From the NCBI GenBank assembly GCA_964424585.1, contig CAYRJD010000005.1, forward strand, positions 1 through 41,606: 41,606 bases of DNA, in the 5' to 3' direction. This document shows positions 23,467 through 31,462 of the stretch, piece by piece (within the stretch, counting starts at the first letter, position 1; each line of letters opens with the position of its first letter). This DNA comes from CAYRJD01 sp964424585. Its GTDB lineage: Bacteria > Actinomycetota > Acidimicrobiia > Acidimicrobiales > Poriferisodalaceae. Below the pieces are notes generated by a model. It had not been told where the DNA came from and ran no database searches. It saw nothing but the letters and a program-made list of their open reading frames with translations. The position numbers and the translations under genes are program-made.

Positions 23467-23510
23467 GCCTGTCTACTAGGCCTGGTCGCTACTCGGCTCG
23501 CTACTGAGGT
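23458..23510 (+). repeat. Short 13-bp repeat at the rsmG/khpB junction
   Basis: Two copies of TACTAGGCCTG separated by TC, 13-bp period, start at the rsmG stop codon. Degenerate units CTACTCGGCTCG and CTACTGAGG follow. The period matches the 13-bp repeats near dcd although the sequence differs. Confidence 0.45.
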
Positions 23511-24055
23511 TCCTGCGCCGCGCGTATCACGACGCTGCGACGAGGCTCTTCGCCGGTCGATGTCGTCTCGACGCCTTCCACCTCGTTCAGCACGTCGTGG
23601 ACGATCTTTCGGTCGGACGCCCCCATCGGCTCTAGCACTCGCTCGACACCCGTGTTGCGCACACCCTCTGCCAGATCGAGCACGTAGCGTCGCAGCGCGT
23701 CTGCTCGTCGCTGCCGGTAGCCGCCCACGTCCACCTTGAGCCGCGCCCGCTCCTTCGCCGTCAGCTGCCGCTGCAGCATCGTCTTGGTGACCTCGTGCAG
23801 CGCCGACACGTGCCGCCCCCTCGGCCCGATGAGCAGGCCGAGCGCCAGGTTGTCGCCTCGGATGTCGATGTCGAAGCTCTCGTGGTCTTTGTCCAGCAGC
23901 ACGCACTCGCCGTCGATGCCGTAGCGCTCAAGCAAGCCGTCGATGAACTCTTTCACCATCGTCTGCTGCTGCTCAATCGACACCGGCGGGCGTTCGTCTG
24001 AGCCTTCAGCGTCCTCCGGCGCCATCTCGTTAGTTGGGTCAGTCATGTCTGTCAT
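23501..24055 (-). CDS. khpB: KH-R3H RNA-binding protein KhpB (Jag C-terminal part)
   Basis: 184 residues. After an acidic N-terminus come the KH domain (IDGLLERYGIDGECVLLDKDHESFDIDIRGDNLALGLLIGPRGRHVSALHEV, with the GPRG loop in place of GxxG) and the R3H domain (YRQRRADALRRYVLDLAEGV, then EPMGASDRKIVHDVLNEVEGVETTSTGEEPRRSVVI). KhpB binds RNA and influences cell elongation and division in Gram-positives. The Jag_N domain normally fused in many bacteria is not here; it is on the preceding gene, 17 nt upstream in another frame. Confidence 0.93.
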   Translation of the reverse strand: MTDMTDPTNEMAPEDAEGSDERPPVSIEQQQTMVKEFIDGLLERYGIDGECVLLDKDHESFDIDIRGDNLALGLLIGPRGRHVSALHEVTKTMLQRQLTAKERARLKVDVGGYRQRRADALRRYVLDLAEGVRNTGVERVLEPMGASDRKIVHDVLNEVEGVETTSTGEEPRRSVVIRAAQEPQ

Positions 24056-24072
24056 GGTTGTTGTGCTTTCAG

Positions 24073-24552
24073 TTAGGAGACGAGTTTGCGGGTGCGGGTC
24101 GGCGGCTCGTCGCTCGCAGCGACATCTGGCTTCTGGCTCGGCTGCGCCTTGACGGGCTGTTTGGTCTTGGATTGTTGGGCTTTGGACGACTTGGTCTTGG
24201 GCTGCTGGGCTTCGGACTCTTTGGTCGCCTGCTTTGCCTGCGCCTTAGGTTGTCTTGCCTTTGCCTGCTTCGCAGACGACTGGCCCTGCGCTCGCTGCTT
24301 GGCCCGCCTGTCTCTGTTGGATCGTCGCTTCAGCGGGCGATTGCGACTTCGCTCGATGCGACCCGGCGGCGCCACCGGCTCGACCCTCGCGATCACCCGA
24401 GCCGCGCGACCGCCGATGCCGAAGAGACCACGCCTCGCGCCGGCCACCACCTCGATCTCGGCATCATCGGCTGCCACGCCGAGCGCGTCGAGCGCCGCGA
24501 TGCTGGCCCGCTCGACTGTGGGCCCCTCGGTGATCACCCACTCGCCGGTCAC
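24073..24552 (-). CDS. Stand-alone Jag_N domain protein with low-complexity tail
   Basis: 159 residues. Residues 1-58 match the Jag_N domain: WVITEGPTVERASIAALDALGVAADDAEIEVV, then RRGLFGIGGRAARV, the characteristic GLFGIG loop. From about residue 65 the sequence is a basic, Lys/Gln/Ala/Pro-rich run (SSAKQAKARQPKAQAKQ, QQPKTKSSKAQQSKTKQP) with no folded pattern, resembling the linker of fused Jag proteins. The ATG overlaps the yidC stop by 4 nt, so it is part of the rpmH-to-khpB transcript. I read it as a fission of jag inside its linker. Confidence 0.8.
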   Translation of the reverse strand: MTGEWVITEGPTVERASIAALDALGVAADDAEIEVVAGARRGLFGIGGRAARVIARVEPVAPPGRIERSRNRPLKRRSNRDRRAKQRAQGQSSAKQAKARQPKAQAKQATKESEAQQPKTKSSKAQQSKTKQPVKAQPSQKPDVAASDEPPTRTRKLVS

Positions 24553-25847
24553 TTCTTCTTCCTCGTGTTGCGGCGACGGCCGTCGCCGGAGGTTCGTCGA
24601 CTTTGAATCGGCTTCGGCTGCGTCGGCCCGCCATTGGCTTTGGCATCTCGCGACCGCCCGAAGAGCGACCGTCGCTTGGGCTCTTCATTCGGCGTCGGCG
24701 GCACGCCGAGGTCGTCAAGGCGGGCAGAGCTGACCACCGACTCCCTCTTGTTGGGCTTCTTGGGCCGCTCATCGCCCGACCGCTGATCATTGGGCGACGC
24801 CTGGCCGGCCCGCTCACCGATGGCCTGCTCGCCGATGGCCTGCCCATCGATGACCTGATCATCGTCGGTTTGCCGGTCACCGGACGGCTGACCGTTGCGC
24901 CCGCTGGGCGGCAGCTGCGCAGGCGGTTTACGACCCATCCGGCTCGCCACCTCGCCGCCCCCACGTCTCTGCGCACTCCGCTTGGCGCGCTCCGCCCGGC
25001 GGTCGGCCTCCGCGTCGATTGCCTTTTGCGACCGCTGGTGCGGCACCGGCTTCGGCGTCTCAGGCTCACGCACGAGCGGCCCGGCGTCTAGGTCGATCTG
25101 TTTGGTGGTGCGATGGATGTACTCTTGCTGCGCCAGCCGATACAGCGACGACACCCCGAAGTAGACGGTCAGCCCCGACTGCACAATGAAGCTGAAGACC
25201 GGCAGCATGAAGGGCATGATCTTCATCACCATCTCCATCTGCGGGTTAGTGCCCACCGTCTGGCGCCGCACCTTCGCCTGAAACTGCTGCAGCCACGCTA
25301 GCACGACCATCAGCGCCACCAGGCCCAAGTAGGGGAGCGCCTCTACGAAGCTCTCCTGCACGACGTCGTTGGCCGACCGCGCCAAATCCATGCCGAGCGA
25401 CCGCATCTCGCAATCCGCCAGCACAATATCTTGGTATAATGGTGATTCCGTGCCAATATACTTGGGCGAGCAGATCGTCGTGTCTGCACCCTCGACCGTT
25501 TCACGCTGCGACAGGCCTCGAATGACCTGGTACAGCATGAAGAAGACGGGCAGCTGCAAGAGCAGCGGCAGACAGCCGGCGAGCGGCCTGATGTTGTACT
25601 GCCGATACAGCTGGCTCATCTCTTGCTGCGCCTTAAACCGATCGCCCTTGTGCTCGTTTTGAATCTTCTTCATCAGCGGCTGCAGCTGCGACATCTTCGC
25701 CATCGACCGCGAACCCATCACGGTGATCGGCGTGAAGACGATCAGAATGCTGAGCGTCAGCAGCGCTATCGCGGCGGCGTAGTCGCCCGTGAGCGAGTAG
25801 AAGAAGGCGATGACCTCCGACAGCGCCCGAAAGAACCCGTCAAACAT
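24549..25847 (-). CDS. yidC: Membrane protein insertase YidC
   Basis: Inserts and folds inner-membrane proteins, alone or with Sec. The 432 residues contain the YidC/Oxa1 core in about 1-250: AIALLTLSILIVFTPITVMGSRSMAKMSQLQPLMKKIQ with the groove Arg47, RPLAGCLPLLLQLPVFFMLYQVIRGL, and MEMVMKIMPFMLPVFSFIVQSGLTVYFGVSSLY. There is no large Gram-negative periplasmic domain. After about residue 260 a long charged tail follows with repeats of DGQAIGEQAIGERA, ending in RRRNTRKKK; a basic tail like this can touch the ribosome. It starts 6 nt after yidD. Confidence 0.96.
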   Translation of the reverse strand: MFDGFFRALSEVIAFFYSLTGDYAAAIALLTLSILIVFTPITVMGSRSMAKMSQLQPLMKKIQNEHKGDRFKAQQEMSQLYRQYNIRPLAGCLPLLLQLPVFFMLYQVIRGLSQRETVEGADTTICSPKYIGTESPLYQDIVLADCEMRSLGMDLARSANDVVQESFVEALPYLGLVALMVVLAWLQQFQAKVRRQTVGTNPQMEMVMKIMPFMLPVFSFIVQSGLTVYFGVSSLYRLAQQEYIHRTTKQIDLDAGPLVREPETPKPVPHQRSQKAIDAEADRRAERAKRSAQRRGGGEVASRMGRKPPAQLPPSGRNGQPSGDRQTDDDQVIDGQAIGEQAIGERAGQASPNDQRSGDERPKKPNKRESVVSSARLDDLGVPPTPNEEPKRRSLFGRSRDAKANGGPTQPKPIQSRRTSGDGRRRNTRKKK

Positions 25848-25853
25848 CGCGCG

Positions 25854-26072
25854 CTACGCCTCAGGCACCGGGTCGTAGCCGAAGCCGCCCCACGGCCTGC
25901 ACCGACACACGCGCTTCGCGGCGAGCCAGCCGCCGCGTCGCGCGCCATGTCGCTTCACCGCGACGAGCGCATACGACGAGCACGTCGGAGCGAACCGGCA
26001 CGCCGCCGGTCGCACGCGCGCCGCGCGGTACAGACGCAGCACCCAGACGATCGCTCGCGCCGGTGCGCTCAT
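25854..26072 (-). CDS. yidD: Membrane protein insertion efficiency factor YidD
   Basis: 72 residues with the family pattern CRFAPTCSSYALVAVKRHGARRGGWLAAKRVCRCRPWGGFGYDPVP. The three conserved Cys and the GGxGYDPVP end are intact; an amphipathic N-terminal helix precedes them. The ATG overlaps the rnpA stop by 4 nt. Confidence 0.96.
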   Translation of the reverse strand: MSAPARAIVWVLRLYRAARVRPAACRFAPTCSSYALVAVKRHGARRGGWLAAKRVCRCRPWGGFGYDPVPEA

Positions 26073-26431
26073 CGGCTCGCCCGTCGCACGCTCGCGTCGC
26101 GCTCGGTGTTCGCCGTCGCTCGCGCGGTCAACTCGCGCAGCTCGTCGCGCAGCGCCGCGAACCTGATGCCTGCGGCCGCAGTCCGCGCGCCGATGAGGTA
26201 GCGACCGGCGCGCATCGTCGGTGCGATCTCACGCAGCGCCGCCCACAGCTGTCGACGCAATCTGTTCCGCACGACCGCGCTGCCCACGTTTCGTCCGATG
26301 GCGAGACCGACCCTCGGCACCTTCACGTCGCTCGCCGTCGCGAACCGAAGCCACAGATGGTCGCCGCGGTGTCGGCGCGCCCGCGCGAACGCCGCGAAGT
26401 CGGCTCGGCTTCGACACCTCTGGAGCGCCAC
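26069..26431 (-). CDS. rnpA: Ribonuclease P protein component
   Basis: Basic protein that assists RNase P RNA in maturing tRNA 5' ends. The 120 residues include the RNR signature RNRLRRQLWAAL (55-66) and the central cleft residues FATASDVKVPRVGLAIGRNVGSAV. The start is GTG at 26431, 7 nt after the rpmH stop. Confidence 0.95.
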   Translation of the reverse strand: MALQRCRSRADFAAFARARRHRGDHLWLRFATASDVKVPRVGLAIGRNVGSAVVRNRLRRQLWAALREIAPTMRAGRYLIGARTAAAGIRFAALRDELRELTARATANTERDASVRRASR

Positions 26432-26438
26432 GCGCGCC

Positions 26439-26573
26439 TCAGGCCGTGAGCCGCCGGCGCCCTTTGCGTCGACGAGCCTTGATCACCGCCCGTCCTGCTC
26501 GGGTCGACATGCGGTGCTTGAACCCGTGCTTGCGGGATCGCTTGCGGTTGTTCGGTTGGAATGTGCGCTTCAC
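26439..26573 (-). CDS. rpmH: 50S ribosomal protein L34 (bL34)
   Basis: 44 residues, start VKRTFQPNNRKRSRKHGFKH and end KARRRKGRRRLTA, with the conserved RAGRAVIKARRRKGR core. The GTG start is preceded by GGAGGT (26581-26586, minus strand) at 7 nt. TAGCAT (26625-26630, minus strand) is a likely -10. It is the first gene of the rpmH-rnpA-yidD-yidC-jag set. Confidence 0.97.
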   Translation of the reverse strand: MKRTFQPNNRKRSRKHGFKHRMSTRAGRAVIKARRRKGRRRLTA

Positions 26574-26904
26574 GCCCAAGACCTCCAGCGTTCGCGCCCG
26601 TCCACCGACGGCCGCCGGTCGGCAATGCTAGGGGCACGCGCCCGCGTTCGCGCGGCGCGCCGACGTGCGAGCGCTCGACTTGCGCGCCCCCATACACGCT
26701 GCGCGTCGCGCGTTCAAAATCGGCCCCAGCCCGACGACCTCACCGTTTGGCGCGAGCATTCGCGCAGCGACTAGAACTTTGCCGCGGGCAAGTGACGCGA
26801 GCCAGCCAGCGCCGTCGCCGCCTTAGAGCCAGCCGAGCTGCTGCCGTAGCGTCGCTCCGCCCGCCGAACTCAGCGAAACACCCCTAACCCCAGAGAGGAG
26901 TGGT
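26574..26904. promoter_or_regulatory. Divergent rpmH/dnaA spacer
   Basis: 331 bp. It holds the rpmH leader (GGAGGT, TAGCAT) on the minus side. On the plus side TAGCGT (26847-26852) is a candidate dnaA -10, and GAGAGGAG (26893-26900) is the dnaA Shine-Dalgarno. I found no consensus DnaA box here, so autoregulation of dnaA through this spacer is not supported by sequence. Confidence 0.45.
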
Positions 26905-28530
26905 GTGGCATCTCTGCCAGCCCAACAACCTTCCCCCGACCAACCCGCCCGCATCGTCCCGAAGGCGATCAAGCCGCCAACCTCCCCGCCAACGGCTCCG
27001 TCAGCTGCGCCTGCTGTGACCGACGACGGCGAGGTGAGCGCCGAGCAGCAAGAGCTCGCGACGTTGCTGTGGAACAAGTGCACCCACGTGCTGCGACGCG
27101 AGGTCGACCAGGCGACGTGGGACGGCTTCTTGCGTCAGCTCGCTCCGCTCACCTTCATCGATCAGCGCCTCACGCTGGCGGCGCCCAACCAGATGACCCG
27201 CGACCGGGTCGTTCGTCACCACCTGCCAGCCATCAGCGAAGCTCTCGCCACGACCGGCATCGCCCGACCCCTCATCGAGGTGATCGTCAAGATCCACCCG
27301 CTTCACCACGAACCTCAAGGCACCCTGCCGCTCGACGCTGATGCACCCGGCGACGCGCCGAGCGACCTGCCTGACGGCGGCTTCGACCTCGTCATCGCCG
27401 CAGCAGCAACTGCCGCGTCGGCGCGCACCGCGACCAGCGCGCCGGCTCGTCACCCAGCCAGCGCGTCGCCGCCTTCGTCTTCGACAGCCACGCCCGCGCG
27501 GAGCACGGCTCGACCCACTGGCCTGCGCGAGCGCGACACGTTCGACAGCTTCATCGTTGGCCCGAGCAACCGCTTCACCGCATCGGCGGCACAAGCCATC
27601 GCGGAGGAGCCTGGCAAGAAGTACAACCCCCTCTTCATCTTCAGCAACTCGGGCCTCGGCAAGACGCACCTGTTGCACGCCATCGGCAACTACCTCGCGG
27701 CGAGCCGCCCGGAGGCGCGGGTGCTGTATGAGTCGAGCGAGAACTTCTTCAACGATCTGGTCAACGCCATCCGCCATGGCGAGCAGCTCGCGTTCAAGCA
27801 TCACTACCGCGACCTCGACGTCTTGCTGCTCGATGACGTGCAGTTCATGGTCGGCAAGGAGGCCATGCAAGAAGAGCTGTTCCACACCTTCAACGAGCTG
27901 CACGGAGCCGACCGACAGATCGTCATCACCTGCGACCGCCGGCCGAGCGACCTGCTGTTGTTCGACGATCGCATCCGCACCCGCTGCGAGTGGGGCCTCC
28001 TCACCGACATCCAGTCGCCCGACCTTGAGACGCGCATCGCCATCTTGCGCACGCTCAGCGACCAAGCCTCCGTGCCAGATGAGGTGCTCAACTACATCGG
28101 CGAGCGCGTCACCGACAACGTGCGCGAACTAGAGGGCGCGTACACCCGACTGATGGCGTACGCGACGCTGACCGACGTCAAGCCGTCACTCGAACTTGCC
28201 GAAACGTTGCTCGGCCCGCGATCGGCCGGCACCGACGGGCCCATCAATCCGCACACGATCCTTGAGCAAGCCGCCGCGCTCTTCGACACCTCGGTTGAGG
28301 CCCTCAAGGGGCCGTCACGCAATCGCGACCTCGTCACCGCCCGTCACGTCGCCATCTACGTCATCCGCGAACTCACCGGCCTCTCGTCGTCTTCCATCGG
28401 CACGCTGCTCGCTCGCGACCACACGACCGTGCTGCACGCGCACAACAAGATCAGCCAACAGATGGCGACCGACGAAAAGCTGTCCCGGCTCGTGCACTCG
28501 CTGCTTACGTCAGCTCGTCGGGGCGGCTAG
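26905..28530 (+). CDS. dnaA: Chromosomal replication initiator DnaA
   Basis: AAA+ protein that binds DnaA boxes and melts oriC. 541 residues: domain I (about 45-130, LWNKCTHVLRREVDQATWDGFL), a long Ala/Ser/Pro-rich domain II, AAA+ domain III, and helix-turn-helix domain IV. Walker B is VLLLDDVQFM and the sensor and arginine-finger region reads DDRIRTRCEWGLLTDIQSPDLETRIAIL. Two deviations are visible. The P-loop reads SNSGLGKTHLLHA (247-257) where DnaA normally has GGVGLGKTHLLHA, so its first Gly is Ser247. The domain IV signature reads IGTLLARDHTTVLHA where FGGRDHTTV is usual; the base-contacting RDHTTV (504-509) is intact. The start is GTG with GAGAGGAG upstream. Confidence 0.97.
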   Translation: MASLPAQQPSPDQPARIVPKAIKPPTSPPTAPSAAPAVTDDGEVSAEQQELATLLWNKCTHVLRREVDQATWDGFLRQLAPLTFIDQRLTLAAPNQMTRDRVVRHHLPAISEALATTGIARPLIEVIVKIHPLHHEPQGTLPLDADAPGDAPSDLPDGGFDLVIAAAATAASARTATSAPARHPASASPPSSSTATPARSTARPTGLRERDTFDSFIVGPSNRFTASAAQAIAEEPGKKYNPLFIFSNSGLGKTHLLHAIGNYLAASRPEARVLYESSENFFNDLVNAIRHGEQLAFKHHYRDLDVLLLDDVQFMVGKEAMQEELFHTFNELHGADRQIVITCDRRPSDLLLFDDRIRTRCEWGLLTDIQSPDLETRIAILRTLSDQASVPDEVLNYIGERVTDNVRELEGAYTRLMAYATLTDVKPSLELAETLLGPRSAGTDGPINPHTILEQAAALFDTSVEALKGPSRNRDLVTARHVAIYVIRELTGLSSSSIGTLLARDHTTVLHAHNKISQQMATDEKLSRLVHSLLTSARRGG

Positions 28531-28828
28531 CACACCGGCGCGCCAGCCTCAAGGAAATATCCAAGGGCTGTGGGTAACCGGTGACTAATGTGCCGGTTAT
28601 CCACATTGTCGCCCCCGGCGACGCCCACCGGCTGCGCCTCACGGCCAGCCTGTGGACCACGGGGAAAACGCTGTGAATGAAAAACCCGCTTGACAGCACC
28701 GTCGCAGCGGCTTATACACAACTCCACAGGCCTACTGCTACAGCCACCTATATGAGAGCCAGCTGGGTAGTAGCGCCTGAGCCGCTCGCGGCGCATCCAT
28801 CCACGAGACCAGCCTGAAAGGGTCAACC
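28531..28828. other. oriC: dnaA-dnaN intergenic region with DnaA boxes
   Basis: Boxes seen: TTATCCACA (28597-28605) and TTATACACA (28712-28720) on the plus strand; TTACCCACA (28569-28577), TGGTCCACA (28651-28659) and TCATTCACA (28672-28680) on the minus strand. The first two positions are paired in a 13-bp inverted repeat with one mismatch (28569-28581 and 28593-28605). The location between dnaA and dnaN matches the actinobacterial origin. Confidence 0.85.
28690..28718 (+). promoter_or_regulatory. dnaN promoter overlapped by a DnaA box
   Basis: TTGACA (28690-28695), a 17-nt spacer and TATACA (28713-28718) form a near-consensus promoter. The DnaA box TTATACACA (28712-28720) covers the -10, so DnaA could repress dnaN-recF transcription. 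Confidence 0.7.
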
Positions 28829-29953
28829 ATGAAGTTCCAGTGCAATCGTCAAACGCTCGGCGAGGTCGTCTCGCTCGCGGCGCAGGTCGTCAAGACAGCG
28901 CAGCGCGTGCCAGCGCTCAACGGCCTGCGGTTCGTCGCCGACGGCGACGGCTTGTCGGTGACGGGCACCGACCTCGAGCTCACCGCGCACGCCCGCGTGC
29001 CGGTGACCGTCGCGCAAGACGGCGAGGCCATCATTCCCGCGCGGCTCATCAACGACATCCTTCGCGCGCTCGACTCCGCGGAGGTCGAGTTCACGCTCAG
29101 CGAAGACGAGGTCACCGTGAAAGGCGGGCGCGCCGAGTTTTCGATGTTCACCTTCGCCACGGCCGACTACCCGCAGCTGGCCGAGGTGAAAGGCGAGCCC
29201 GTCACCGTTGAAAGCGCGGCGCTCGCGGAGGGCATCAATCGAGTCGTCAAGTCGGCGGGTACCGACCCCGCGCGGCCGACGCTGACGGGCGTGCTGTTCG
29301 AGCGGCGCGAGGGCGCCCTGCGGCTCGTGGCTACCGACTCGTACCGGCTAGCGATGGTCGACATCGCCGGCGTCGACGTGCTCGGCGCGCAAGACTCGGC
29401 CATCGTCCCGGCGGTGGGCCTGCAGCAGCTGCTGCCGCTGCTGGGCGACGGAGGCACCGTCGACGTGTGCTTCGACTTTGACCAGAGCGACGTGAGCTTC
29501 AAGCTCGACGGCGAGGCTCGTTCGACTGAGCTGAAAGCGCGCCTGATCGAAGGTTCGTATCCGTCGTACGAGAGCCTCATTCCCGAGGGCTACACCCACG
29601 CGGCAACGGTCAATCGTGACGCGCTGACCCACGTGGTGCGTCGTGTCAGCTTGATGGGGCGCGACGCCAAGACGCCGGTGCGCATCGGCCAGAGCGCGAG
29701 CGGGCTCGAGCTGAACGTGCTCGCGCAAGACCAAGGTAAGTCGGTCGAGGCGCTCGATGCCACCTACCAAGGCGACGACCTCGTGGTGGCGTTCAACCCC
29801 GAGTATCTGCTCGACGGCCTCGACGCGGCTGGCACCGAGGAGGTGCTGCTAGAGACCGAGGACGAGTCGAAACCCGCGCTGCTCAAGCCAGTAGTCGCAG
29901 ACGACGCCGCGACCGACCTCGTGTACCTGCTGATGCCGGTGCGCATCTCTTAG
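28829..29953 (+). CDS. dnaN: DNA polymerase III beta subunit (sliding clamp)
   Basis: Ring-shaped processivity clamp. 374 residues, family length. It begins MKFQCNRQTLGEVVSLAAQVV, has the domain II segment VVKSAGTDPARPTLTGVLFE with YRLAMVDI, and ends YLLMPVRIS, the conserved C-terminus lining the partner-binding pocket. A Shine-Dalgarno GAAAGGG (28816-28822) precedes the ATG. recF begins immediately after its stop. Confidence 0.97.
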   Translation: MKFQCNRQTLGEVVSLAAQVVKTAQRVPALNGLRFVADGDGLSVTGTDLELTAHARVPVTVAQDGEAIIPARLINDILRALDSAEVEFTLSEDEVTVKGGRAEFSMFTFATADYPQLAEVKGEPVTVESAALAEGINRVVKSAGTDPARPTLTGVLFERREGALRLVATDSYRLAMVDIAGVDVLGAQDSAIVPAVGLQQLLPLLGDGGTVDVCFDFDQSDVSFKLDGEARSTELKARLIEGSYPSYESLIPEGYTHAATVNRDALTHVVRRVSLMGRDAKTPVRIGQSASGLELNVLAQDQGKSVEALDATYQGDDLVVAFNPEYLLDGLDAAGTEEVLLETEDESKPALLKPVVADDAATDLVYLLMPVRIS

Positions 29954-31069
29954 GTGCGCGTCGGTCGGCTGGCGCTCGCGAACTTCCGCAATCACGTCGA
30001 CACCGTGCTTGAGCCGCACGAGCGGCTGACCGTCATCGAGGGCCCGAATGGTCACGGCAAGACGAACGTGCTCGAGGCGATCGATCTGCTGGCTGGCGGC
30101 CGATCGTTCCGACGTGCGCGACCGGCTCACATGGTGGGGCCCTGCGCCAGCGTCGCCGAAGTCGGAGCGACTGTGGCCAGCGCTGCTGTTGACACGACCC
30201 TTCGACTGACCGTGAGCGAGACGGGCCTGCGCGCGCGACGAGACGACGCAGCCGTGCGGAACGTCGGTGAGCTCGCGCAGGTGTGTCGCACGGTGGTCTT
30301 CAGCCCCGCCGATCTGCGACTGGTGCAAGACGCGCCGAGTGAACGCCGCGACTGGCTCGACGCGATCGCTGCTGGGGCGTCGAACGCGTTTCGACAGGCG
30401 CGCGCCGACCTCACCCGCGTGCTGACGCAGCGTGCGCGCCTGCTGACGCAGATGCGCGAGCGCCGGGGGGGCACGCGCGGACGAGCATCCGACCCACGCG
30501 AGTGCGATGCCGAAGCGGCCAGCACCTTGGCGGTGTGGAACGAGCAGCTGACGGCGGCCGGCGAACACGTAGCGGGTGAGCGAGCGAAGCTGTGCGACGC
30601 GCTCACCGCTCCGGCTAACGACTACTACCGACGCATCAGCGATGAGACCGCTTCGGTGCACCTCGTATACGACGCGACGTGGATGCGCCACGGTCTCGCG
30701 GCCGCGCTGGCGGCGGCGAGCGAAGCCGACATGCGTGCTGGCTCAAACACCGTTGGGCCGCACCGCGACGACGTCGCGCTGTTCATCGATGACTTGCCGG
30801 CGCGCACTCACCGCTCGCAAGGCGAGCAGCGCAGCTTGGCGCTCGCGCTCAAGCTCGCGCAGTGCGCGTATCTCACGCGAGCTACGGGTGACCCGCCGAT
30901 CGTGCTGCTCGACGACGTGTTCTCCGAACTCGACACAGGCCGCGCCGCCCGTCTCATCGACTGCCTTCCAAACGCGCAAACGGTGCTCACCACTGCGACG
31001 GGAACGCTGCCCGCTGGCGTCGTGCCCGACCGCCACGTTCACCTCCTAGACGGAGCCATCTCGCGCTAG
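29954..31069 (+). CDS. recF: DNA replication and repair protein RecF
   Basis: SMC-like ATPase that helps load RecA at gaps. 371 residues: Walker A GPNGHGKTNVLEAI (30-43), the QxxF-type region FSPADLRLVQDAPSERRDWLD, signature THRSQGEQRSLALALKLA, and Walker B IVLLDDVFSELD. The GTG start abuts the dnaN stop with no gap, so translation is coupled. Confidence 0.96.
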   Translation: MRVGRLALANFRNHVDTVLEPHERLTVIEGPNGHGKTNVLEAIDLLAGGRSFRRARPAHMVGPCASVAEVGATVASAAVDTTLRLTVSETGLRARRDDAAVRNVGELAQVCRTVVFSPADLRLVQDAPSERRDWLDAIAAGASNAFRQARADLTRVLTQRARLLTQMRERRGGTRGRASDPRECDAEAASTLAVWNEQLTAAGEHVAGERAKLCDALTAPANDYYRRISDETASVHLVYDATWMRHGLAAALAAASEADMRAGSNTVGPHRDDVALFIDDLPARTHRSQGEQRSLALALKLAQCAYLTRATGDPPIVLLDDVFSELDTGRAARLIDCLPNAQTVLTTATGTLPAGVVPDRHVHLLDGAISR

Positions 31070-31106
31070 CCATGTGGTTGCTGCGCGGTCGCTCGATATG
31101 GTCGGC

Positions 31107-31388
31107 ATGAGGCACGTCGCCGACGGCCTCCGCGAGTGGCTGCGAACGATGGGCGCGCAGCGAGACATGCCAGCCATCACTCGCGAGTGGGACACGCTGG
31201 TCGGGCAGCGGCTCGCCGCGCACAGCAGGCCAACGCAGCTCAGCGCCTCGGCGCTGGTGGTGCAAGTTGACGACCCCGGCTGGGCGACCGAGCTGCGTTT
31301 CGTCGAGGCGCAGCTCGTCAGCGCGCTAGACGCGCTGTTGAAGCCGGGCCGGGTGACCTCGGTTCGCGTGGTCGTCAAGGGCACCTAG
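31107..31388 (+). CDS. DciA/DUF721 replicative-helicase loader family protein
   Basis: About 93 residues with the DUF721 pattern: MPAITREWDTLVGQRLAAHSRPTQLSASALVVQVDDPGWATELRFVEAQLVSAL. DciA is the ancestral loader or operator of DnaB and usually sits between recF and gyrB, as here. Mycobacterial DciA has about 190 residues; this copy is only the core domain. Candidate starts are GTG 31074, ATG 31098 and ATG 31107; the fold begins after the last. TATGGT at 31097-31102 resembles a -10 but is only 4 nt from the ATG. Confidence 0.8.
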   Translation: MRHVADGLREWLRTMGAQRDMPAITREWDTLVGQRLAAHSRPTQLSASALVVQVDDPGWATELRFVEAQLVSALDALLKPGRVTSVRVVVKGT

Positions 31389-31402
31389 CGAAGGCTCGAA
31401 AG

Positions 31403-31435
31403 GTGCGCTGATAAGCGCACGTCCGCCGGTAAGAT
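31403..31435 (+). promoter_or_regulatory. gyrB upstream inverted repeat and -10
   Basis: GTGCGCT-GATA-AGCGCAC (31403-31420) is a perfect 7-bp inverted repeat with a 4-nt loop. TAAGAT (31430-31435) is a -10 candidate for gyrBA. The repeat covers the expected -35, so it may be an operator or a weak terminator of the dnaN-recF-dciA transcript. Confidence 0.45.
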
Positions 31436-31462
31436 TTGAGGGCCTTCTAGCAGGTGGAGCGA

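Noticed and set aside
24056..24072. Jag split as a simple sequencing frameshift
   Set aside because: Not excluded, but the Jag_N gene ends with its own TAA and khpB begins with its own ATG 17 nt later after a clear linker-like tail, so two genes is the simpler reading. It is reported as a finding with a resequencing test.
26574..26904. Origin or DnaA-box cluster in the rpmH-dnaA spacer
   Set aside because: No TTWTNCACA match was seen on either strand there; the boxes are in the dnaA-dnaN gap.
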